From: Desulfuromonadales bacterium
GTDB taxonomy: Bacteria; Desulfobacterota; Desulfuromonadia; Desulfuromonadales; BM103
DNA length: 35,720 nucleotides
Direction: 5' to 3'
Assembly: GCA_023701265.1 (NCBI GenBank)
Contig: JAMPXI010000011.1
Coordinates: forward strand, 1 to 35,720
The position numbers were made by a program, and so were the translations under genes. The notes under the pieces are model-generated. The model had not been told where the DNA came from, ran no database searches, and saw nothing but the letters and a program-made list of their open reading frames with translations. Within the stretch, counting starts at the first letter, position 1. Each line of letters opens with the position of its first letter. Shown here in pieces: positions 19,219 to 26,894 of this stretch.

Positions 19219-20739
19219 ATGATTCAGCGTGATTCGCGTCCCATTGCCGTGCTCGGGGCCACCGGCTACATCGGGGCAAGGCTGGTGCCGCGCCTGGCCA
19301 ATGCCGGCTGGAAGGTACGGGCGATCGGCCGCAGCCTGGACAAACTGGCCGGCCGTTCATGGACAAGTCACCCCAATGTTGAAATGGTGGCCGGCGACGT
19401 ATTTGACCGGGCAGGGCTTGAGGCGGCCTTGCATGGTTGCCAGGCAGCATTCTACCTGGTGCACTCCATGAATCCCCAAACGGCGGATTTTGCCGCGGCT
19501 GACCGAACTGCGGCGGAAAATATGGCTGCGGCATCCGCTGCCGCCGGCCTCGGGCGGATCATCTACCTCGGTGGTCTTGGTGAGGATGCCCCACAGCTTA
19601 GCCACCACCTGCGCTCACGCCACGAAGTTGCCGAAATTCTGCGTTCCGGCGACGTGCCCGTTACCATTTTCCGCGCAGCGATGATCATCGGCTCAGGGAG
19701 CGCCTCGTTCGAGATTCTGCGCTACCTGGTCGAGCGACTGCCGATCATGGTGACTCCGCGCTGGGTCGATACCCCCTGCCAGCCGATTGCCGTCAGCAAT
19801 GTCCTGCACTACCTGGTCACCTGCCTCGATTGCCCGGGAACCATCGGGGACGTGTTCGATATCGGTACCGATGAGGTGACGACATACCGTCAGTTAATGC
19901 GCCTCTATGCCGAAGAGGCCCGCCTTCCCCGGCGTTGGATCATCCCGGTGCCGGTTCTCACTCCGCGACTCTCCTCCTACTGGATTCACTTGGTAACCCC
20001 GGTCCCGGCCAGCCTGGCGCGACCGCTTGCCGAAGGGCTGCGCAACCCGGTCACCTGCAAGGATGCGCGCATTCGCGAATTGCTTCCCCAGCAGCTGTAT
20101 GGCTGCCGGCGCGCGATCCGCATGGCCCTCGAGAACCTGCGGCTTCAGCAGGTGGAAAGTTCCTGGATGGATGCCGGCAATGTGCCGCCGGTGGAGTGGA
20201 GTACCTGCGAGGACCCGGAATGGGCGGGCGGAACGATATTCAGCGATGATCGCCGTATCCTGATTGCTGCCAGTGCCGCCCAATGTTGGCCGGCACTGGT
20301 TGGGATTGGCGGCAAGACGGGGTGGTACTATGCCGACTGGCTCTGGCGATTGCGCGGCGGGATCGACCGGTTGGCCGGTGGCCCCGGACTGGGACGAGGC
20401 CGCCGCGATCCCCAGGCGGTCCAGTCCGGTGATGCCCTTGACTTCTGGCGGGTGCTGGCCGTGGAACCAGACTGCCGGTTGAAACTGGTGGCGGAGATGA
20501 AATTGCCGGGGGAGGCGGTTCTCGAACTGCGGCTCATCGAGTGCGTCGACGGTACCACCGAGATTCGTCAATCCGCACGTTTCAAGCCGCACGGATTGCT
20601 CGGATTGCTTTACTGGTACAGTGTCCTGCCGCTGCACAATCTGGTGTTTGCAGGGATGCTGCGCGGCATCGCCAAGGCGGCCGGGGGACGGGTCGTGGTC
20701 GGGCCTGAACCGCTGTCGACCCGAGCCAGGTTGTCCTGA
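19219..20739 (+). CDS. NAD(P)-binding epimerase-like protein with DUF2867 domain
   Basis: A 506-residue protein in two parts. Residues ~8-300 form an atypical short-chain dehydrogenase/NmrA-like Rossmann domain with the glycine motif GATGYIG near 12-18 and an acidic GDVF segment; the SDR catalytic Tyr-x-x-x-Lys is not evident, as in YbjT-like members. Residues ~340-490 match the look of DUF2867, a lipid-binding-like (START-like) domain, with LYWYSVLPLHNLVFAGMLRGI near the end. ATG 19219 is preceded by GGAGGG with an 8-nt gap. This fusion is widespread in bacteria but has no known substrate; quinone-, lipid- or sterol-related roles are speculation. It stands alone between the frdB terminator and a convergent minus-strand block. 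Confidence 0.8.
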   Translation: MIQRDSRPIAVLGATGYIGARLVPRLANAGWKVRAIGRSLDKLAGRSWTSHPNVEMVAGDVFDRAGLEAALHGCQAAFYLVHSMNPQTADFAAADRTAAENMAAASAAAGLGRIIYLGGLGEDAPQLSHHLRSRHEVAEILRSGDVPVTIFRAAMIIGSGSASFEILRYLVERLPIMVTPRWVDTPCQPIAVSNVLHYLVTCLDCPGTIGDVFDIGTDEVTTYRQLMRLYAEEARLPRRWIIPVPVLTPRLSSYWIHLVTPVPASLARPLAEGLRNPVTCKDARIRELLPQQLYGCRRAIRMALENLRLQQVESSWMDAGNVPPVEWSTCEDPEWAGGTIFSDDRRILIAASAAQCWPALVGIGGKTGWYYADWLWRLRGGIDRLAGGPGLGRGRRDPQAVQSGDALDFWRVLAVEPDCRLKLVAEMKLPGEAVLELRLIECVDGTTEIRQSARFKPHGLLGLLYWYSVLPLHNLVFAGMLRGIAKAAGGRVVVGPEPLSTRARLS

Positions 20740-20756
20740 CCGCCTGGCAGTAGTGT

Positions 20757-20939
20757 TTACAGCGGCAGGTCGTCAACCACGTCTGCCGCCTCGTCGATGC
20801 CGTCGTGGGCGAGATTTCCGGCAACCGGGATGATCGAGATAATTGCGCCGGTCACGCGCATCGGCACCGTCACCAGTTTGGTCAGCACGCACCCCTGGAG
20901 CAGCAGTGTCGTAACAATAATGGTGGTCAGTCTCAGCAT
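20757..20939 (-). CDS. Small lipoprotein, DUF6726-like
   Basis: A 60-residue protein with a lipoprotein signal: hydrophobic residues 5-15, then lipobox LLQGC with Cys17. The mature part carries a hydrophobic middle (GAIISIIPVAGNLAHDGID) and an acidic end (DEAADVVDDLPL). It resembles the small lipoproteins grouped as DUF6726, with the phrase VTGAIISIIPVAGN; this match is from memory of the family, not a search. AAAGGA lies 7-8 nt before the ATG. It sits 47 nt downstream of the glycosyltransferase gene on the same strand and could be co-transcribed, although a TAATAT box overlapping that gene's stop (20983-20990) might give it its own promoter. Function unknown. Confidence 0.72.
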   Translation of the reverse strand: MLRLTTIIVTTLLLQGCVLTKLVTVPMRVTGAIISIIPVAGNLAHDGIDEAADVVDDLPL

Positions 20940-20986
20940 CGGATTTATCCTTTCTTCGTTTGGGCTACACCCCCCTCGCGCCTATA

Positions 20987-21994
20987 TTATGTCACACAGA
21001 CGAAATCTTTTCCTTCGACCAGTCCGGCCTGTGTCGCAAAAGCACGCACTTGCTCACGTGCCCCCTTGGCGCCGACCGTCACCAGCACCTTGCCGTCTTC
21101 CGGCGCGAGCGCATCGATGCCAACGACCGGTGCCCCGTGGATGATCTGCCCAAGCTTGCGCGGATCGACCTCCACCCAACACCGGACGGCGACTCCTTCC
21201 GCCAGCAATGCACGTCGCCATGCTTTCCCTTCGGTACCCGCCCCCCACAAGGTTACTTCGTGCACTCCGGCAAGGAATGCCTGCCGAAGGTGATGGATCT
21301 TGCAAGCGCGAAAGGCATCCAGGGAATATTCACCGGCTGTCCTGGTCAGGCGCTCAGGGCGATCGCGCCAGTAAAAAAGTGTCTCCGGCAAGCGGGCAAA
21401 ATGAGCATTGGCGTGGGCCAGCCGCAGCCACAGGTCGTAATCTTCCGGCCAACCCTGGCCGCGATAGCCGCCGAGATCCAGAACTGCATCGCGCCGAAAC
21501 GTCACGCTGGGATGGGTGAATGGTGATTCGACAAAAAGATCACGAACGATGTCGGCGTGTGACATCAGGCTGTTCTGCCAGGTTTCATAGGCGCGCATGC
21601 CATCGGACAACTGCTGGCGCGGCACATGCCGCACCCGGCAGGTTGCCAATGTCACGCCGGGATGAGCATCGAGAAAGGTGGCCTGCTGTTCAAGCCGCCG
21701 GGGGTGACAGATATCGTCACCGTCCATGCGCGCTATCAGAGAGGCACGACAGGCCGCCAATCCGGTGTTGAGGGCGGCAACCAGCCCTGTGGGTGGCATG
21801 TGCAGAACACGGATGCGTGGGTCACGGTCAGCCGCGGCATCGAGAATGGCGGCTGTGGCGTCACTGCTGCCGTCATCGACCGCCACCAGTTCCCAGTCGA
21901 TGAGCGTCTGGCGGAACAGGGAGGCGAGGGCTGCCGGCAGGTGGCGCTCCTCGTTGCGCACCGGCAGGAGGATCGAGACTGCCGGGGAATTCAT
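20987..21994 (-). CDS. GT2 family glycosyltransferase with C-terminal Rossmann-like domain
   Basis: A 335-residue GT-A glycosyltransferase. The N-terminal ~230 residues carry the family 2 signature: SILLPVRNEE at the nucleotide-binding strand, VAVDDGSSDAT with the first acidic pair, ARMDGDDI as the DxD metal motif, and GWPEDYDLWLRLA with the probable catalytic acidic residues. Residues ~245-335 form a separate domain starting TLWGAGTEGKAWRRAL, a glycine-rich loop like that of NAD- or nucleotide-binding folds, ending with a Cys-Val-Thr tail. No membrane segments are seen. It probably extends a surface glycan; donor and acceptor are unknown. The ATG at 21994 lies 7 bp from a repeat element that fills the gap to the AEC gene; only a weak GGGG precedes it. 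Confidence 0.84.
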   Translation of the reverse strand: MNSPAVSILLPVRNEERHLPAALASLFRQTLIDWELVAVDDGSSDATAAILDAAADRDPRIRVLHMPPTGLVAALNTGLAACRASLIARMDGDDICHPRRLEQQATFLDAHPGVTLATCRVRHVPRQQLSDGMRAYETWQNSLMSHADIVRDLFVESPFTHPSVTFRRDAVLDLGGYRGQGWPEDYDLWLRLAHANAHFARLPETLFYWRDRPERLTRTAGEYSLDAFRACKIHHLRQAFLAGVHEVTLWGAGTEGKAWRRALLAEGVAVRCWVEVDPRKLGQIIHGAPVVGIDALAPEDGKVLVTVGAKGAREQVRAFATQAGLVEGKDFVCVT

Positions 21995-22001
21995 AGCCCC
22001 A

Positions 22002-22163
22002 AGTGTCCTGTGCGGTTAGTTCCCTGCACAAATTGTGAGGGATTTCGGTTTATGGCAAGGCGCGGTGACGCAGGCATAGTGGGACTACGCCGAGGAGCCT
22101 CAACGTAGCCAGTGGCCGAAAGAGCCACAGTTTGAAAGGATGGAATTAGCCGCACAGGACACT
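22002..22163. mobile_element. MITE-like element with 22-bp terminal inverted repeats
   Basis: Bases 22002-22023 and 22142-22163 are inverted copies of each other over 22 bp with two differences, both still able to form G-T pairs. Between them lie nested partial palindromes, including TTTCGG/CCGAAA and a GGCATAGT/ACTACGCC hairpin around 22072-22090. The element has no coding capacity. Its right end contains two bases of the TAG stop of the AEC gene and its left end lies 7 bp from the glycosyltransferase start. No target duplication is obvious. Confidence 0.65.
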
Positions 22164-23094
22164 AGCTTCTGAGGATCATCAGGGTGACCGTGTAGGTGAA
22201 GGCGGAGAGGAGAGTGGAGAGCATGACGATCGTCCCGGCCAGTTCGGCGTCCCCGTCAAGTTGCTGGGCCATGATGTAGTTGGCTGTGGCCGCCGGAGTG
22301 CCGGCAATCAGTACGCCGATTTCCAGGTCGGTGCCGGTCACTCCCAGTCCCATCAGAATGCCGGCCGCCAGGAGCGGCATCCAGATCAATTTGGCGCCGG
22401 CGGCGAGGGCCGCGGTGAACAGGTCACCGCGCAGGCGCTCAAAGGAAAAGCCGCCGCCGATGGCGAGCAGGGCCAGCGGCAAGGTCATCCCGGTAGCGAT
22501 CTTCAGGCTGCGCTCGAGCAGCAGCGGTGTCGGTATGGCGAGAAAGCTCCAGGCAATCCCGGCAAAAGAGGCGAGGATCAGCGGATTGAAGGCTATCTGC
22601 TTCAGCAGAAAAGACCCGCCCTTGTCTCGGCTGGCGCGGTGTGGCCAGAGCAGGGCGAGGATCGCGTAGAGATTGAGGAACGGAACGATGAACCCCATGA
22701 GGATACCGGCCCGGGTCAGGCCGGATTGTCCCAGCGCGTTGAAGACAATCGCCAGGCCCACATAGGCGATATTGCCACGGAAGGCCCCCTGGCTGAAAAC
22801 ACCGCGCGCGGCGGGTGGATAGTTGCGCAGCACGGTGTACGCATAACTGACCAGAAAAGTGACGGTTATGGCCAGGATCGAGCCAATGACCAGTCGGCCA
22901 TTGAAGTTGGCCAGAAAATCGGCACGGCCGATTTCAAAAAACAGCAACAGCGGCAGGCAGACGTAGTAGACGATCCGGTTGGTCTGTTGCAAAAAAACCG
23001 CGTCGATCAGGCCGAGGCGCTTGAGTAGAGCCCCCAGCGCGATAACCGCGAAGACCGGCAGAACGACGTTGATGATCTCGATAAAAAAGGTCAT
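22162..23094 (-). CDS. AEC family (auxin efflux carrier-like) transporter
   Basis: A 310-residue inner-membrane permease with about ten hydrophobic segments and the AEC hallmarks: an N-terminal VLPVFAVIALGALLKR segment, FRGNIAYVGLAIVFNALG in the middle, and a C-terminal AGTPAATANYIMAQQL where helix breaks by Pro/Asn form the substrate site. Bacterial members move organic anions such as malate, malonate or lactate. The substrate here is unknown. The start ATG 23094 has no ribosome site but a promoter ends nine bases before it. The stop codon falls within the end of the adjacent inverted-repeat element, so the C-terminus may have been set by an insertion. Downstream on the same strand is the glycosyltransferase gene. 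Confidence 0.86.
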   Translation of the reverse strand: MTFFIEIINVVLPVFAVIALGALLKRLGLIDAVFLQQTNRIVYYVCLPLLLFFEIGRADFLANFNGRLVIGSILAITVTFLVSYAYTVLRNYPPAARGVFSQGAFRGNIAYVGLAIVFNALGQSGLTRAGILMGFIVPFLNLYAILALLWPHRASRDKGGSFLLKQIAFNPLILASFAGIAWSFLAIPTPLLLERSLKIATGMTLPLALLAIGGGFSFERLRGDLFTAALAAGAKLIWMPLLAAGILMGLGVTGTDLEIGVLIAGTPAATANYIMAQQLDGDAELAGTIVMLSTLLSAFTYTVTLMILRS

Positions 23095-23103
23095 GGCCGT
23101 GTC

Positions 23104-23132
23104 AAGATAGCGCAGCCGATGTCACGGTTCAA
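23104..23132 (-). promoter_or_regulatory. Promoter of AEC transporter, very short leader
   Basis: On the minus strand TTGAAC (23132-23127), 17-nt spacer, TATCTT (23109-23104). Nine bases then lead to ATG 23094, so the leader would be zero to four nucleotides. Confidence 0.55.
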
Positions 23133-23160
23133 TGGGCGATTTTAATGACGATTTCCATGG

Positions 23161-23189
23161 TTGGCCGGGAGGCGGCAGTTGTGTATAAT
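23161..23189 (+). promoter_or_regulatory. Promoter of the histidine kinase operon
   Basis: TTGGCC (23161-23166), 17-nt spacer and a perfect TATAAT (23184-23189) give a sigma70 promoter with a start near 23196. The same DNA also reads as a sigma54-like -24/-12 site: GG at 23163-23164 and GC at 23175-23176 are ten bases apart, with TTGGC and GCA in the right places. Only one may be used. Confidence 0.65.
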
Positions 23190-23220
23190 ATTCCACAGCT
23201 AATAACTGGAAAGGTTGCCC

Positions 23221-24324
23221 GTGGGAATCGGAATGCCGGAACGCAACGCACCCCTGCGAATTGCCGTAATCGTCGGCATGCTGGTGATCATCAGTGCCCT
23301 GCACTACCTGACCACCCTGCAGATGCAGCATGCCCATGACATTTACCGCCGCCTTTACTACGTGCCGATCGTTCTTGGCGGATTGTGGTTCACCCTGCGC
23401 GGCGGATTGGCGACATCCATCGCGGCCTCTCTTCTCTTCCTTCCTCATGTCATTTTCCAGTGGGGGCACCATCCGACTTCCCAACCCGAGCAGTACCTGG
23501 AAATTCTGCTCTACAACATTATCGGCGGCCTGACCGGATTCCTTGCCGGCAGCGAACTCGAACAGAAGCTTGCTCACCAGCAGGCGGCGCAACAGCTCGA
23601 GGAAAGCTATCGGACGCTCAGTGCCCAGGCCGACCAGATCCTCGAAATCGAGGAACAGTTACGGCGCACCGACCGCCTCAGCACTCTGGGCGAACTTTCC
23701 GCCGGCTTGGCTCACGAGATCCGCAACCCGCTTGGTTCGATCCGCGGCACCGCGGAGATACTCAAGGACGGCGTCGCCCCTGACGATCCGCGGCATGAGT
23801 TTGCCCAGATCCTGATCAAGGAGGTCGACCGGCTCAATCGGGTGCTCGAGGATTTTCTGCGTTTTGCCCGGCAGGCACCGCTGGAACGGGGTCCTTTCGA
23901 TCTCAACGCCGTTGTGCGGGAAGTCCTTGACCTGACCCGCCGCCAGGCTGAACGTCACGATATCGCGGTTGTCATCAAGCTCGCGGAACTGCCTCAATTG
24001 GCCGGTGACGGCGGCCAGATCCGCCAGGCGCTGCTCAATCTGGTTCTCAATGCCCTGCAGGCGATGGCGGCGGGAGGACAGCTGACGGTGACCACTCGTC
24101 TGGCGGATGGCTTGGCCGAGGTGGCCGTTGCCGATACCGGGCCGGGGATTCCGGCCGGGGAAGAGGCACGGATTTTCAAAACGTTCGTGACGACGCGCCT
24201 CGACGGGACAGGACTGGGGTTGCCGATCAGCCAGCGCATCGTCGCCTCCCATGGCGGGCAGATTGCTGTAACCAGTACGCCGGGAGCAGGCGCAACCTTC
24301 GTTGTCACTCTGCCGCTTCCCTGA
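23221..24324 (+). CDS. Membrane-bound sensor histidine kinase (NtrB/ZraS-like)
   Basis: A 367-residue kinase that should phosphorylate the regulator encoded next. GTG 23221 is chosen because GGAAAGG (23208-23214) lies 6 nt upstream; the alternative ATG 23233 lacks a good site. The N-terminal ~110 residues hold about four closely spaced membrane helices with almost no periplasmic loop, then a coiled coil (~115-150). The dimerisation domain carries phospho-acceptor H165 in LAHEIRNPLGS. The ATPase domain has the N box (LLNLVLNALQAM), G1 box (VADTGPGIP), an F-like region (FKTFVTT) and G2 box (GTGLGLPIS). The absence of a PAS or periplasmic domain suggests that it senses something within or near the membrane. 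Operon with the regulator, 9-nt gap. Confidence 0.92.
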   Translation: MGIGMPERNAPLRIAVIVGMLVIISALHYLTTLQMQHAHDIYRRLYYVPIVLGGLWFTLRGGLATSIAASLLFLPHVIFQWGHHPTSQPEQYLEILLYNIIGGLTGFLAGSELEQKLAHQQAAQQLEESYRTLSAQADQILEIEEQLRRTDRLSTLGELSAGLAHEIRNPLGSIRGTAEILKDGVAPDDPRHEFAQILIKEVDRLNRVLEDFLRFARQAPLERGPFDLNAVVREVLDLTRRQAERHDIAVVIKLAELPQLAGDGGQIRQALLNLVLNALQAMAAGGQLTVTTRLADGLAEVAVADTGPGIPAGEEARIFKTFVTTRLDGTGLGLPISQRIVASHGGQIAVTSTPGAGATFVVTLPLP

Positions 24325-24333
24325 AATGGGGTC

Positions 24334-25728
24334 ATGATGAGCAATCCCACGAAAAATGACGGGAAGTTCGGGAAAACCTCGATCCTGGTGATCGATGACG
24401 ATGCGTCCCTGCGCCGGGTGACCGAATACAACCTGGAGCAGGCCGGCTACCGGGTGCTGACCGCCAATGATGGCCGCGAGGGTGTCCGGGTCTTTCGGGA
24501 AGAGCGGCCGGCACTGGTTGTGACCGACCTGCAGATGCCGGGACTTTCCGGTCTGGAGGTGCTCGAACAGGTCAAGACCTTTCTTCCGGAAACACTGGTG
24601 ATCGTCATCACCGCCTATGGCACCATCGAGCAGGCGGTTGAAGCGATGAAGAAGGGTGCCCACGATTTTCTGACCAAGCCGGTCAGCCGGGATGCATTGT
24701 TGCTGGTGGTCGACAAGGCGTGCAAGCTTCTCGGCCTTCAGGAGGAAAATCGTCGGTTGCGCGAGCAACTTGGCCAACAGGCCGAATTCAGCCACCTGAT
24801 TGGCAACTCTGATGCGATGCGCCAGGTGCTGGAAATTGTCCGCCGGGCCGCACCGAGCGAGGCAACGGTGCTTCTCACCGGCGAGAGTGGCACCGGCAAG
24901 GAACTGGTGGCCAGGGCCATCCATCAGGCCAGCGAGCGATCCAACCGGCCGTTCGTGGCGGTGAATTGCGCGGCGATACCCGCCGACCTGCTGGAAAGCG
25001 AGCTGTTCGGTCACGTTCGTGGTGCTTTCACTGGGGCGGTCAGCGATCGGGCCGGCAAATTCGAACAGGCCGATGGCGGAACGCTGTTCCTTGATGAAGT
25101 CGGTGAGCTTCCCGCGATTCTGCAGCCGAAACTGCTCCGCGCCCTCCAGGAGCAAGAGATCGAGCCGGTGGGCGGCAAACAGAAACGCATTGACGTGCGC
25201 GTGGTGGCTGCGACCAATCGCAACATCGAAGCCGCACTGAGCACCGGGGAATTTCGGGAAGATCTGTATTACCGACTGGCAGTCATCACTGTCGAGCTGC
25301 CGCCGTTGCGTGCCCGGCGCGATGACATCCCGCTACTGGTCCGGCATTTTCTGGCCAAGCATGCCGCCGCCGAGCTGCAGGTCAGCGACGCAGCCATGGC
25401 GGTGCTGAGCAGCTATGCCTGGCCCGGCAACGTACGCGAGTTGGGAAATGCCATACAGCGGATGATTGTCCTGCGGCGCGGCGCCCGACTTGAGGTCGAG
25501 GATCTCCCGGCCAAGATTCGCGGAGAAGCCTCCGGATCCCGGAACTTGACGGAAGGGGTTGTGCAACTTCCGGACGACGGCTATTCTCTCGAAGCCCTGG
25601 AGCGCGAGGTCGTGATGCAGGCGCTGGTTCGCAACCACTGGAACCAGAGCCGGGCGGCAGCTTTTCTGCGTATTCCGCGTCATGTGTTGCTGTACCGGAT
25701 GGAAAAATATGGGATTCAGAAGCCGTGA
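24334..25728 (+). CDS. NtrC-family sigma54-dependent response regulator
   Basis: A 464-residue transcription activator. The receiver domain has the acidic pocket D21-D23, phospho-acceptor D65 (VVTDLQMPG), T93 and K115. The AAA+ domain starts near 155: Walker A GESGTGKE 183-190, the sigma54-contact loop GAFTGA 230-235, Walker B LFLDEV 251-256, and an arginine-finger region around NVRELGNAI. The C-terminal Fis-type helix-turn-helix reads SRAAAFLRIPRHVLLYRMEKY. Two adjacent ATGs (24334, 24337) are possible; a run of G at 24328-24331 precedes them. The stop codon TGA lies in the first unit of the heptamer array. Target promoters are unknown; a sigma54-like site before its own operon would fit autoregulation. 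Confidence 0.94.
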   Translation: MMSNPTKNDGKFGKTSILVIDDDASLRRVTEYNLEQAGYRVLTANDGREGVRVFREERPALVVTDLQMPGLSGLEVLEQVKTFLPETLVIVITAYGTIEQAVEAMKKGAHDFLTKPVSRDALLLVVDKACKLLGLQEENRRLREQLGQQAEFSHLIGNSDAMRQVLEIVRRAAPSEATVLLTGESGTGKELVARAIHQASERSNRPFVAVNCAAIPADLLESELFGHVRGAFTGAVSDRAGKFEQADGGTLFLDEVGELPAILQPKLLRALQEQEIEPVGGKQKRIDVRVVAATNRNIEAALSTGEFREDLYYRLAVITVELPPLRARRDDIPLLVRHFLAKHAAAELQVSDAAMAVLSSYAWPGNVRELGNAIQRMIVLRRGARLEVEDLPAKIRGEASGSRNLTEGVVQLPDDGYSLEALEREVVMQALVRNHWNQSRAAAFLRIPRHVLLYRMEKYGIQKP

Positions 25729-25808
25729 AACGTAAATCGTGAAAGGTGATCTGTAACTCCTCTTGATCATGGGTTCGCTTTTTAGCGTTTTACTTTTCAC
25801 TTTTCACG
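25724..25808. repeat. Degenerate 7-bp repeat array with inverted half
   Basis: Five direct 7-mers at 25724-25758: CGTGAAA, CGTAAAT, CGTGAAA, GGTGATC, TGTAACT. After 15-20 bases come four inverted units, read on the minus strand from 25808: CGTGAAA, AGTGAAA, AGTAAAA, CGCTAAA, and a weaker AAGCGAA. Consensus is about MGTRAAA. The first unit contains the stop codon of the response regulator gene, and the last ends at the GAGG ribosome site of the thioesterase gene. The halves can pair as a long imperfect hairpin. Confidence 0.75.
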
Positions 25809-25815
25809 AGGTTTT

Positions 25816-26289
25816 ATGGCCAAGCTTTTTGTTGACGGCAGCGAACCACGCCGGTCGGGAGAAACCCAGTTCCAACTCGAAGGTTGGGTTGCGACCGCGC
25901 CGTTCGAGGATCATGTCGGTCTGACCATCGAGTTGGCGGCGGCCGGGGACTCCCGGCTTTCGATGCCGTTTCGACTCTGTCTGGCCAACGGCGGCGGCGT
26001 CATGCATGGCGGAGCTTTGGTCACTCTGGCCGATACGGCGGTGGCCATGGCGATCAAGAGCATCCTGCCGCCGGGCACCATATTCGCCACGACTGAACTG
26101 AAAACGCAGTTCCTCGCCCCGGTGCAGACCGGTACGGTGGTTGCACTCGCCCGGGTGCGTGGACCCGAAGGGCGTACCTTTTTTGGCGAAGCGGAACTGC
26201 ACGATGAGACCGGAACGGTGGTCGCTCGATTCCAGTCGGTATTTCGCGTTGCACGCGGCCAGGGGTTCAATGATCCTGGCGGCGGTTGA
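25816..26289 (+). CDS. PaaI-type hotdog thioesterase
   Basis: A 157-residue single hotdog-domain protein of the PaaI/YbgC-like acyl-CoA thioesterase group. The signature NGGGVMHGGALVTLADTAVAMA (residues ~56-77) contains the HGG turn and the helix Asp that activate water; ATTELKTQFLAPVQTG follows as the usual dimer strand. It should hydrolyse a small or aromatic acyl-CoA, substrate unknown. ATG 25816 has GAGG 4 nt upstream, at the very end of the repeat array. The last few codons (DPGGG) run into the gap before the TlpA-like gene, which may be in the same operon. Confidence 0.83.
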   Translation: MAKLFVDGSEPRRSGETQFQLEGWVATAPFEDHVGLTIELAAAGDSRLSMPFRLCLANGGGVMHGGALVTLADTAVAMAIKSILPPGTIFATTELKTQFLAPVQTGTVVALARVRGPEGRTFFGEAELHDETGTVVARFQSVFRVARGQGFNDPGGG

Positions 26290-26363
26290 CTCAGGCCATT
26301 GCCTGGCGTTACAAGGAAAGCAGAACGTCGTCGCCGTCCCATTCAATACTGTGCGGAGAATCC

Positions 26364-26891
26364 ATGCGTCACCTTATTGCTGCTGCCCTGCTGATCCTGC
26401 TCGCTATCGCTTTTTCGGGGTGTTCCGAGCCCCCGGCGCAAACGCCTTCCGGCGGACCTCCGGCGGTCGGACAGGTTGCTCCCGATTTCACCCTGACTGG
26501 TCTTGATGGGAAGGCCTATACGCTTGCCGCTCTGCGCGGCAAAGTGGTCATCGTCAATTTCTGGGCGACGTGGTGTCCTCCCTGTCGGGCGGAGATGCCT
26601 TCGATGGAGTTGCTGCACCGCGATCTGGCCGACGAAGGGCTGGTCATGCTGGCGGTCAATATCGAGAAAGACGGCCGACAGACAGTTCCCAAGTTCCTGG
26701 CGACCAGCACGCACAGTTTCCCGATCCTGGTTGACGAGAAGGAAGACGTCCAGAAACGTTACGGTGTGTACAAGTTTCCGGAATCATTTGTTATCCGCAA
26801 AAATGGTGTTATCGACGACAAGGTCATCGGGGCAATTGACTGGGCGCATCCCCAGACCATTGCCTATTTCCGGGATCTGCTAAAGGAATAG
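26364..26891 (+). CDS. TlpA/ResA-like thiol-disulfide oxidoreductase lipoprotein
   Basis: A 175-residue periplasmic thioredoxin-like protein anchored as a lipoprotein: signal with lipobox FSGC at 17-20. The thioredoxin domain starts at ~36 (APDFTLTGLDGK) and has the redox motif W70-C71-P-P-C74, the catalytic Glu equivalent in NIEKDG, and the cis-Pro loop KFPESFVI. It probably reduces disulfides in apocytochrome c or other periplasmic proteins, receiving electrons from CcdA encoded 3 nt downstream. ATG 26364 follows CGGAGAA; the longer frame from 26286 has no site and would bury the signal peptide. Confidence 0.9.
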   Translation: MRHLIAAALLILLAIAFSGCSEPPAQTPSGGPPAVGQVAPDFTLTGLDGKAYTLAALRGKVVIVNFWATWCPPCRAEMPSMELLHRDLADEGLVMLAVNIEKDGRQTVPKFLATSTHSFPILVDEKEDVQKRYGVYKFPESFVIRKNGVIDDKVIGAIDWAHPQTIAYFRDLLKE

Positions 26892-26894
26892 CCC

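Noticed and set aside
23659-25155. 498-codon minus frame across the kinase and regulator
   Set aside because: Overlaps two well-defined two-component genes in antisense; no motifs.
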